64,000 bases of DNA from Adenanthera pavonina (Eukaryota; Streptophyta; Magnoliopsida; Fabales; Fabaceae): the NCBI GenBank assembly GCA_026686845.1, contig JAIVEN010000001.1, positions 31,054,001 to 31,118,000 of the forward strand, in the 5' to 3' direction. Of the stretch, positions 34,828 to 44,394 are shown in pieces; positions within the stretch are counted from its first letter, which is position 1, and the number at the start of each line of letters is the position of its first letter. A model generated the notes under the pieces. The model ran no database searches. It saw only the letters and a program-made list of their open reading frames with translations, and was not told the DNA's origin. Made by a program: the position numbers and the translations under genes.

Positions 34828-37643
34828 CAGGTTTATCTTAAAGCTAGAAAGAGCAATAAATGATATATGGACAGTACCTGCTCAAGTCATATAACTGGTG
34901 ATAAGGAGAAGTTCATCACCCTTAGAGATAAGAAAGGAGGAAAGGTGACCTTTGGAGGTGATCAATATGACAAAATAGTTGGCATTGGCATTGTGGGCAA
35001 GAATCCTGAAACATCCATTGAAGAGGTGCTGTTTGTAATTGGCCTCAACCATAATCTACTAAGCGTGAGTTAGACATGTGACAAAGGAAACTGGGTACTG
35101 TTTGACTCAAAGTTCTACCTGGTCATCCGAAAAAGTGATTACAAAGTAATCCTCAAGGCTCAAAGGGATGGTAACTATTATACTATTGATCTTAATAAAC
35201 TTTCTCCCTTAGATTCTGTCTGTTTGACTAGACAGGATAATGATAGTTGGTTGTGGCATAGAAGGTTAGCACATGTTAACATGAATCAACTATCAAAACT
35301 GGTTAAAAATGAGTTAGTCACTGGCCTACCAAAAATTTCTTTTGAAAAAGACAAAGAATGTGATGCATGCCTAAGAGGAAAACAAACTAAATCATCATTT
35401 AAATCTAAAAACGTAGTCATCACATCTAGACCTCTGTAATTATTACATATGTATCTAATAGGACCATCTAGAGTTAAGAGCATTGGTGGAAATCTATATA
35501 TGATCTTGTAATTATGGATGATTACTCTAGATTTACCTGGACATTGTTTCTTTCTTCTAAAAGTGATACATTTGATGCATTTATAACCTTAGCTAAGAAA
35601 GTGTAACATGAGAAAGGTATTTCTATTGTGTCTATCAGGTCTGATCATGGAGGAGAGTTTGAAAATTCATACTTCCTGGAGTATTGTGATGAGCATGGAA
35701 TTGATCACAACTTCTCAGCTCCAAGAACTTCTCAACAAAATGGAGTGGTGGAAAGGAAGAACAAAACAATTGGAGAGATGGCAAGAGCAATGCTGAATGA
35801 AAAGGAACTCTCTCAAGTATTCTAGGCTGATGCAGTAAACACAGCAAGTTACATCATAAACAGAGCCTATATCAGACCAATTTTGGGAAGACTCCTTATG
35901 AGCTGTACAAAGGAAGAAAGCCAAACCTCTCACATCTACATGCATTCGGCTGTAAGTACTTCATCCACAACAATGGAAAGGAGAATTTGGGTAAGTTTAA
36001 TGCCAAATCTAATGAAAGTATATTTCTAGGTTACTCTAGTAGGAGTAAAGCATATAGAGTTTTTAATAAAAAGTCTAAATTAGTAAAAGAATCTGTGCAT
36101 GTAGTGTTTATTAAAAATGAAACTGTTTCTAAGCATGTCACTGATGAAGATGATCTTATTGCAAATTTTAAGAACTTAGATCTTTCTAAAAAAGATAAAA
36201 TTGAACCTCCAAAAATATCTGAATCTATTAACATAGAGGAAGATATTCAGAGAAAGATTTTGAGGATGAGAATAATGAAGAAATATCTCAAGAACTTCCT
36301 AGAGGTCAGAGATATCAAAGGAATCATCCTATTGATCAAGTAATTGGGGATGTTCAAGAGAAAGTTAAAACCAGAAAACAATTAAGAAATCAAATGATAA
36401 ACTGTGCTTTCATTTCTCAAATTGAACCTAAATGTACTGAAGAAGCCTTAAATGATGAATACTGGATTTTAGCTATGCAAGATGAATTGAATCAATTTGA
36501 AAGAAATCAGGTTTGGGATTTAGTGCCTAGACCCAAAAATCATCCTATCATTGGCACTAAATGGGTTTTTAGAAATAAACTTGATGAATCTAGATTAATA
36601 ATCATAAATAAAGCTAGACCAGTTGCTAAATGATATAATCAAGAAGAATGTATTAATTTTGAAGAAACCTTTGCTCCAGTGGCTAAATTAGAAGCAATTA
36701 GAATTCTATTAGCATATACATGCATGAAGAATATAATGTTATATCAAATGGATGTAAAGAGTACTTTTCTTAATGGATATATCATGGAAGAAGTTTATGT
36801 AGACCAACCTCCAAGCTTTGAGGATTCTACAAAACCAAACTATATTTATAAATTGAAGAAAGCCCTTTACGATTTAAAGCAAGCCCCTAGAGCATGGTAT
36901 GAAAGGTTAAGTAATTTTCTAACTGAAAAGGGGTTTAACAGAGGAAAAGTAGATACTACTTTATTCACTAAGAAAGAAAATAAAGATTTACTTATTGTTC
37001 AAATTTATGTTGATGATATTATATTCGATGCTACTAATGAATCTCTTTGCAAGAAGTTTTCTAAGCTAATGCAAGGAGAATTCAAAATCTCCATAATGGG
37101 TGAGCTCAACTTCTTCCTTGGATTGCAAATTAAGCAATGTGATGATGGTATCTTTCTCAATCAATCCAAGTATCTGAAGGAATTGCTGAAAATATTTGGC
37201 ATGGAAAACGCTAAGCCAATGGGAACACCTATAGCTACTGCAACAAAGCTTTAAATGGATGAAGGACAAAAAATGTTTGACATAACTCAGTATAAAAGAA
37301 TGATTGGATCTCTACTATACCTAACTGCCAGCAAGCTTGGCATCATGTTTAGCATCTGTATGTGTGCAAGGTTCCAGTCATGTCCCAAAGAAACCCATGC
37401 AACTACTGTGAAGCGTATCTTCAGATATCTTATTGAAACATCACAGATGGGTCTTTGGTATCCAAAGGGCAATGAAGAAGATCTCAAAGGATACATTGAT
37501 GTTGACTTTGTAGGTTCCAAAACTGACAGAAAAAGCACAAGTGGAACATGTCAGTTTCTTGGAGGATCCTTGGCCTCATGGTTTAGCAAGACACAAAACA
37601 ATGTGGCCTTATCCATGACAGAAGCTGAATATGTTGCTACTGG
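34828..37643 (+). pseudogene. Copy A pol: protease, integrase, RT, partial RNase H
   Basis: The reading starts at CAG (34828), 14 nt after the first base of the gag stop and in the -1 phase. Protease retains Asp in MDSTCSSHITGD. Integrase shows the HHCC finger (WLWHRRLAHVNMNQL; CDACLRGKQ) and RSDHGGEFEN and NGVVERKNK around the second and third catalytic residues. RT has QMDVKSTFLNGY and IYVDDIIF. RNase H runs to ALSMTEAEYVATG, where it is cut at about 37643 by an inverted LTR terminus. Stops and small shifts are scattered (for example near 35440, 35825 and 37252). Confidence 0.88.
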
Positions 37644-38335
37644 TGCTAGATATGCTGGCTTCCCAAGAGGGGGGTGAATTGGGAGGATTAAAATTTTCTA
37701 CAAAACTTTAAGAAAGTAAGGAAAGCAAAGGTGATAGTAAAACAGAGTATAAATGAATAATCAGTAAAAGCAGTGATAGAGAAGGGAAGACACAGATGTT
37801 TATCCTGGTTCGGTCTCCAAATCTTGACCTACATCCAATCCTCAAGCCACCACTTTTGGTTACCCAACGGTTACTCTGAGAAACTATCAGTTCACCAACT
37901 ACATTTATTGCTTCTGATACTCAAAGTTCAAATTTTGGTTGGCCAACAGACAAATTTTACAGAGACCAAAAGCTAAAGACTTCAACTTTGAACATTCAAA
38001 GTCCGTCTGTCATGAAGCAAAGTTCAAATTTTGATCTTTGAAAAATGTTTCTATGTTGGAACATACAAATTTTCAAGTTTAAAGTTCTTCTGGAAAGTAT
38101 GAACAGTTGTTCCATTTTGCTACAGTGCCTTCGAAATTCAAATTTTCAAAAAGCAAAGTTCGTCTATCAGAGAGAGCTCTTTTCATACTTAATTCAAAGT
38201 TTGAATTTCTGAATACTATCATTCGTATGTTAACATATCATTATAACAGACTCATAAGCTTTGTTTCTGAAATTCGAATTTTCATGTTCAAAGTTCGTCT
38301 GTCAGTGAGCCATTTTGATGTTCTTTCCAAACTAT
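37644..38335 (-). mobile_element. Inverted LTR fragment fused to RNase H in copy A
   Basis: It begins TGCTAGATATGCTGGCTTCC, the exact inverted terminus of a copy A-type LTR (the 5' LTR ends ...CATATCTAACA). It proceeds through the inverted U5, skips about 400 bp (from the GTGGTGACTTG block to the GTAACCGTTGG block), continues through U3 modules and stops near the position equivalent to 31830. A short inverted TAGATTTAGGTCT then faces AGACCTAAATCTA at the start of the plus-strand piece, forming a foldback junction. Confidence 0.85.
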
Positions 38336-38917
38336 AGATTTAGGTCTCTAATATATAGTTAAGACCTAAATCTATAAATATAACATTTTTTGAAGTTGTG
38401 AAAAATAATTTTAACATTGTACATACTGAAACTCTGCTAAATCATCAACTCAAAGTCTCTTACTCTCACATACTTCATTCTTTGTACTCCAATTTTCATA
38501 TACACTCTGATTAAGAGAGTTTATCCATTGTAAATAATCTTATCTTCATCTAGAAGAAAGATTTTCTTGTGAGGGGATATCACAAGGGATTGGGGAAGCA
38601 CTTAGCTAGAGTGCAAAGAGAGAAAGTGTAAGCTCTAAAAACAGAGCATCATAGCTGTACTGTGGCATTTGCAAGAAGCCCACTGAATTCTTGTAAGATA
38701 GTGGAAAATCTCAAGTGGTGGCTTGAGGACTGGATGTAGTTCAAGATTAAGAGACCAAACCAGGATAAACATCTGTGTCTTCCCATCTCTATTTCTACTT
38801 TTACTTGTTATTCACTTATATTCTATTTTTCTGTCACATTTGCTTTCTTCACTTTATTGATATTTTGCAGAAAATTTTAATCTTCCCAATCCTCTTGGGA
38901 AGCCAGCATATCTAACA
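38336..38917 (+). mobile_element. Copy A 3' LTR remnant
   Basis: This is the last 580 bases or so of the LTR, nearly identical to 32400-32971 of the 5' LTR, ending TCTAACA next to the TSD ATATT. The U3 is missing. Confidence 0.88.
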
Positions 38918-38922
38918 ATATT

Positions 38923-40131
38923 CACCTCTGAAATTTTCTGCCTAGAGAGAGAGTAGAGAGAGAAAATGAAGCCATGAAGAAATTAATCCATAAAAAGTGA
39001 TGTATAGGCTTCAAGGATTAAGGATATACCATTGGATTGCAAATTAATCAGGTAGTTATTTTTCTATATTTTTTGGGAATTTTATGCCTATTTAGGGTTT
39101 GAAAAGGAAAGGGAATCTTATGATTTTGCCCCCAAAAATAGATTCCTTGGGTCCAAATTATGTAAGAACAAGTATGTCGTACAAGAAAAGCCAAGTAGTA
39201 ATCAAGTTGGAAATTTAAGGTTTTAATGAGAGACTTTCTGAAAGGAGTTATATAATCAGTAGCTAATGGCCTCATTTTGTGATGCTATAGGATTCTAAGA
39301 AGTGTTGAAAGGCCAAAGGAAGAGTTTACAAAGTTTGGAAAGCATTGGAAAGCTACAAGGAAGTTCACCAACCTAATCTTACATTGTATTGTCATATAGT
39401 TTGCAATGATTTTGATGAGTTGCCTATTGTTTGCAATGTTGATTTATGATGATTTGATGTTATTGGCTGAGTTGTTTGGGGGGTTTTGAGACCCCAAAAT
39501 GTCCAAAACCCAAGGAAAAACTCTGCCCAATTTTCTATAAAATGTTTGAGCATGAATAATTTTAAATGTTTGAATGATGATTTAATGATATGTGTTTGCA
39601 ATATGTGATGATATATTTGCTTGAGTGGTGGTAACTACTGAGATTCCATGAATCTCATCCCTTCCAAATGCTAACCATGTTTAGGCCAAGGCAATGCAAG
39701 GAGTTCAAGAGGAGCTTAAAGGGATGAGGAAGAAATTGGTGAAAATTATGTTCTTGCAAGTATTGATGTTAATTTTAATAATATGTATAAATTTGTATGC
39801 AAAGGATAAATCATATATATATACACTGATGCAAGCATGTTCCTTGAGATATGTTTTGGTGTTATGTATGAATTTAGTACAGTGAACAATGATGTATTAT
39901 GTATATGAAGCTTACTTTGTTGAGTTATGATTGAAAATGCTCAATTAAAATACTCTGAGAATTATGAAGGTACAATTCATATGAACAGGGAATGACACCT
40001 AAGTGTTATGTATACTCTAAAAGTAGATAGAATAATCTTTCCATAGAGTCAAAGAATACCTAAATTGGATAAGTGTACAATTTATGGTGAATTTTCAAAT
40101 TTAGGATTCAAAAATAGGGCAAGATTGGAAA
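38923..40131 (+). other. Continuation of solo LTR T, no gene
   Basis: This is T-LTR sequence between copy A and the Cassandra TRIM. It holds only short unsupported frames. It includes the ACTACTGAGATTCCATGAATCTCA segment that also appears in other gypsy-type LTRs (for example near 18080). Confidence 0.55.
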
Positions 40132-40404
40132 ACTGGTGTGACTTCCGAGGGCTGATGAGGGCAAGGAGTGATCGCCAGTGCAAAAAAGAGGGTGTGAGAT
40201 AAAAAGTGATTAGGCACGAACAAGGAGCGGCTCCCGCATGCTTCTAAGCAGGAGAGGCATATGAATGAATCGAATGCATACCAGACTGAGAGGGATCCAA
40301 AGACTGTATAGGTATGGGACTATACGATTAAGGATAGCCTAAAGGAATTGATAGGTACTACATATACCAACAAGGTGCACCTACCTTTTCAGTAGCCTAT
40401 TCCT

Positions 40405-40470
40405 TAAGAATTCCTCAGTTAAGCATGCTTGACTTGGAGCAATTCTGGAATGGGTGACCTCCAGGGAAGG
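40405..40470 (+). promoter_or_regulatory. 5S rRNA-like promoter region in Cassandra LTR 1
   Basis: GTTAAGCATGCTTGACTTGG and, farther on, ATGGGTGACCTCC resemble boxes A and C of the plant 5S internal control region, which recruits TFIIIA and Pol III. It is not a full 5S gene: the 5' half of 5S is not recognisable. Confidence 0.7.
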
Positions 40471-40886
40471 AGGTGTGTGAGCGAGGACAAAGCACATCAA
40501 AAGGGCTTGTGTTGGTTTGCGGGGACAATTGTCAATCCCAAAGAAGGTATCGAAGCCCGGCCTCTCTCAGTACGGTATGGTTAGAGGATGAACTACACAG
40601 AAGCTGGTGGGCATGTAACATCTGGGCGCTAATGAGGTCGGGGAGTGATCGCCGGCCCAAAAAAGGGGAGTGTGAGATAAAAAGTGATAAGACACAGACA
40701 AGGAGCAGCTCCTGGCAGGCTTCTAAGCTGGAGGGGCATATGAATGAATTGAATGCATACCGAAATGAAAGTGATTCAAAGATTGTATAGGTATAGGACT
40801 ATACGGTTAAGGATAGTTTAAAGGAATTGATAGATACTACCTATACCAACAAGGTGCACCTACCTTTTCAGTAGCCTATCCCTTAG

Positions 40887-40950
40887 GAACTCCTCCGTTA
40901 AGCATGCTTGACTTGGAGCAATTCTAGCATGGGTGACTTCCTGGAAAGGA
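40887..40950 (+). promoter_or_regulatory. 5S rRNA-like promoter region in Cassandra LTR 2
   Basis: This is the same block as in LTR 1 with few changes: GTTAAGCATGCTTGACTTGG is kept, and the box C part reads ATGGGTGACTTCCTGG. Confidence 0.7.
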
Positions 40951-41040
40951 GATGTGTGAGTGAGGACAAAGCATACCCAAAAGGCTTGTGTTGGTTTATG
41001 GGGACAATTGTCAATCCCAAAGAAGCGGCCGGATGTTACA

Positions 41041-41737
41041 ATTGGAACCTAGAATCTAGATACTAGAAACTTCAAAAGGTATTATAAAATCTTACATAGC
41101 TCCAAAAATTCATTGGTTTATATGTGTGGAAAGGTATATGTCTTAGCTTTAATATGCCACTAGTCTGAATGCAATTGGAGCTATATAACAAAACTTATAC
41201 ATATTTCCCTAAGACTGTTCCACTTAAAAGTTGAGCTATGACCTCTATTAGTTTAAGTTAATCTCATGCCATGTACAAGTTGAATAAATGTACAAGAAAA
41301 ATATTTCTAAAAAGTAGATTTATACAGATTTTCAATAACATAAGGAATACATGAATTGGCTCAGGGTAGAGTGAGATATGAATTTTTAAATATAAGGCCA
41401 AAATCCTGGGAAAGATAAAATGACTAGATATACAGTAAAAGTTTGGGAAATAAACTGTACAAATTGGTTCAGAGAATGCTCTGTTTCATATTTTTCCCAT
41501 GAAGATAATCTTTTAAGATATTTTTATAGAGTTGAATCACTATGATATGATTTTTCTATAATTAGTTATGAATTTTTTAATTTCATCAGGTAAAATGGAA
41601 ATGATACAATGAACAGTACATGGAATTTTAGAAAATTCTATTTCGATATTTTTATGCAATCAAGTCTCTAATCATGCAATAATAGACATAATTGGAGTCT
41701 AATACATGAGAAATTGACTTAAGTATATAGTGGTACA
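41041..41737 (+). other. End of solo LTR T, no gene
   Basis: This is AT-rich LTR sequence after the TRIM, similar in layout to 26040-26720 of the solo LTR in K. No gene is seen. It ends GTGGTACA at 41737. Confidence 0.55.
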
Positions 41738-42478
41738 TCTTCTCCCATTTTACATTGATGAATGAAAATTCACTTACAATTTTAATATTCCACCCTCATT
41801 ATTTGACACTCATTATCAATAATTAAACGTTGATATTCCAAGTTTTGACACTTATCTTTATTGGTTTGACATTGATAAATTAACATCCATAAAAAAAATT
41901 GCAATCATCAGTTTCCTTTTTTACACTATTCTTCTGTAATTTGACACTAACATTCTAGGTTTTAGTACTTATCTTCCCCCCTTTCACACTAATGAATGAA
42001 AATTCACTTATAATTTCAACACTCTACCCTAATTATTTAATATTCATCATTGGCAATATGACATAGATATTTCATGTTTTCACACTTAAATTTGTCTGTT
42101 TGACATTGTAATTAGTAAGTGAAGCTTCATTCCTCAGTGTGAAATAGGGGAAGATTAATGTCAAAATATGAAATGTAAATGTCAAATCGCTAAGTAGGAG
42201 TGTCAAAAATTGGGAGTATACTTTCAAATTTTAATTAACTAGAAATTCTTTAGTGTAAAATAAGGGAAGAATAGTTTAAAAAAAAAAACCAAAATGATAG
42301 TATCAAATTACTAAATAAGAGTGTCAAAACTTGGGTACAAGAGTTTCAAATTCCCAAAGTTAAGTGTCTAATAACATGAGCAAAGAGTTGTAATTGGTAA
42401 GTGAAATTTTATTCATCAATGTAAAATTATGGAAAATCAATGTCAAACAGCTAAAATGTCAGTGTCAAACGTCTAAAG
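41738..42478. repeat. TTTGACACT repeat, piece 2, containing the axis of an inverted repeat
   Basis: Up to about 42110 the units read in the same sense as at 29431 (CACTAATGAATGAAAATTCACTT occurs with a period near 235 bp). After that they read as the reverse complement (TTCATTCCTCAGTGTGAAA, AAATGTCAGTGTCAAAC). The inverted units continue at 54641 beyond copy B. Confidence 0.7.
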
Positions 42479-44339
42479 TGTTAAATCAAGAGTTTTGATG
42501 ATTTTAAACCAATACTCAAGAGCTTGGATTGAAGATATCAAAGAAGAACAAAACTGTTTCAAGTGAAGATTTTCTGATTATTTGCTGTTAGATCTCTTGT
42601 AGGATCTTTAGTTTTTGGTATGATTGGGTAAAAGATTTTGATTTGAAGAAAAGATGTTTTCAAACTTTGATTTTATGTTAAATCTTTGAATATTTGAAAA
42701 ACACCCACAAACAGACGAATGTTGAAAGTTTAAACTAAACTGTCAAGTTGGAAATTCGAACTTTGCCTTTGGAAATTCGAATTTCGAGCTAAAACTGAAT
42801 AAGTCTGAAGAGATGGCTCTCTGTCAGACGAATTTTGGTTGTTCAAAATTTGAATTTTCATCTAGTCTGAAAAGAGGCCTTTTGTAACAGACGAACTTCA
42901 CACTTTCAAAATTCGAATTTCAAGTAAAATGAAGTTTGTAAAAACCAAAGAAATTCGTCTGAAACTATGATAAAGTGCATCTGAAATCAAAATGAAATTG
43001 AGTTTGATAAATGCTCTCTGACAGACGAATTTTGAAGTTCCAACATTCGAATTTTCATATAAGTCTGAAAGATGGTTCTTTACAATAGACGAACTTTGAG
43101 TCTTCAAAATTCGAATTTCAAACAAAACAAAATTTGAGAAAATGGAAGAAATTCATCTGAACCTATGTTAAAGTTCACCTGAGATCAAGAGTGATTTAAG
43201 TTTCAAAACTGCTCTCTGACAGACGAATTTTGAACATTGAAATTCGAATTTCAGAAGCTAAGTTCTTGAGTCTATTGAAATGAAACATTGACATATGAAT
43301 GATAAGAACTTGCAACATTCGAATGATGAAATTATTCTGAAAAGGGCCTCTCTGACAAACGAATTTCATCACTTCAAAATTCGAATTTCGAAGAAAGTTA
43401 TCTACTGTGTCTCTTTAAACGTTCAATGGACAGACGAATTTTGGGGATCCAAAATTCGAATTTCGAAGGCACTGTAGAAAATTGAAAACACTGTTCACAC
43501 TTAACCGAAAAACTTTCTTCTTGAAAATTCGTATGTCACATTGTGAAAATGTTTTGTAAGTTTCAAAATTCGAATTTCACTTCAAGAACAGACGAACTTC
43601 ATGCTGTAACGTTGGAAGCTTTAATCTTCGGTTCCTTCGAAATTCGTCTGTTGGCCAACCAAAATTCGAATTTCAGTATGTCAGAAACATTAAATGCGGT
43701 TGGTAAACGGATAGTTTTTCAGAGTAACCATTGGATAACTTCCCCAACGGATAGATTTAGTCTCTAACGGATAATTGAGACCTAAATCTAAAAATATAAC
43801 ATCATTTGAAGTTGTGGGTATGAAATCAAACTTGTATATACCAAATTTCTGCTGAATCTTTTTCTCAAAAGCTTTTACCCTCTTAACTTCAAAACTTGTA
43901 CTTAAACCTTCACATCCACTCTTTACAAGAGAGTTACTTCATTGTAATCAATCCATTCTTCATCTGGAAGATAGGTTTACTTGTGAGGGGTATTCACAAG
44001 GGGATTGGGAAGCACATAGTGAAAGTGCTTGGAGAGTTTGAGAGAGCTCAGAAACAGAGCAAACCCATGTACTGTGGCTTTAGCAAGAAGCCCACTGAAA
44101 TTCTTGCTGTATAGTGGATAAATCTCAAGAGGTGTCTTGGGGACTGGATGTAGGTCAAGTGAATAGACCGAACCAGGATAAATCACTGACTTCTTTTCTC
44201 CCTATCTTTATTTTTCACCTTGCTCTGTTTTACGCATTGTTTTCATTATACTGTGATATCTTCACTTACTTCACTTTGTGCAGAAAAATTTCAAACTTCC
44301 CAATTCACCCCCCCTCTTGGGAAGTCATCCTTGCTAACA
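42479..44339 (+). mobile_element. Copy B 5' LTR
   Basis: 1861 bp, TGTTAAATCAAG...CTTGCTAACA. U3 holds about ten AGACGAA/AAATTCGAATTT modules. The usual TATAAATA reads TAAAAATA here (43789-43796). U5 ends with CCAATTCACCCCCCC and TTGGGAAGTCATCC. Confidence 0.93.
42888..43284 (+). repeat. Tandem duplication of about 198 bp in copy B U3
   Basis: CAGACGAACTTCACAC... (42888) and TAGACGAACTTTGAG... (43086) start two diverged units, each followed by an AAATTCGAATTTC palindrome, AAATTC.TCTGAA, GTTCA/GTGCATCTGA and CTCTCTGACAGACGAATTTT. LTRs A, D and E have one unit, which accounts for their being about 200 bp shorter. The 3' LTR of B has the same duplication. Confidence 0.75.
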
Positions 44340-44341
44340 AG

Positions 44342-44356
44342 TGGTATCAGAGCCCG
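44342..44356 (+). promoter_or_regulatory. Copy B primer-binding site
   Basis: TGGTATCAGAGCCCG starts two bases after the LTR and matches the complement of the plant initiator-Met tRNA 3' end. Confidence 0.9.
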
Positions 44357-44394
44357 GATTCCCATACAAAGGAACTCACAGTCCGGGAATTAAG

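Larger units (their letters stand above)
31320..38917 (+). mobile_element. Sirevirus copy A, rearranged at the 3' end, TSD ATATT
   Basis: LTR, primer-binding site, gag and pol as far as RNase H run in order, then the sequence changes abruptly to an inverted LTR piece and finally a truncated plus-strand LTR. ATATT flanks both outer ends (31315-31319 and 38918-38922), so this is one insertion event, now lacking the end of RNase H, the env-position region and the polypurine tract. It sits in solo LTR T. Confidence 0.9.
40137..41040 (+). mobile_element. Cassandra-type TRIM with 5S rRNA-like LTRs
   Basis: There are two similar direct repeats of about 410-427 bp. The second runs from TGTAACATCTGG (40614) to GGATGTTACA (41040); the first starts TGTGACTTCC at 40137 and has lost its last bases. 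Between them is GGTATCGAAGCCCGG, a diverged initiator-Met primer site, and a short spacer ending in a purine-rich run before the second repeat. There is no coding capacity. Flanks ACTGG (40132-40136) and ATTGG (41041-41045) fit a TSD with one change. Each repeat carries 5S rRNA-like sequence, the hallmark of Cassandra elements. Confidence 0.85.
29736..41737 (+). mobile_element. Very long gypsy-type solo LTR (T), containing four younger insertions' worth of sequence
   Basis: It starts TGTAATATCC at 29736 and ends GTGGTACA at 41737; flanks TCTTT (29731-29735) and TCTTC (41738-41742) fit a TSD with one change, and both flanks are the same TTTGACACT repeat. Removing Sirevirus A with its TSD, the Cassandra TRIM and the MITE leaves about 3.3 kb. 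Its start is repeated inverted at 11538-11874. I see no gene belonging to it; two short frames at 39048 and 39694 are not supported. Confidence 0.7.

Noticed and set aside
38338..38350. Independent TSD for the inverted LTR piece in copy A
   Set aside because: I compared the bases next to 37644 with those near 38336 and found no matching 5-mer, so I treat it as a rearrangement and not as a separate insertion.
40405..40470. A functional 5S rRNA gene
   Set aside because: Only the internal control region resembles 5S, and it sits in a TRIM LTR that is repeated 480 bp downstream.
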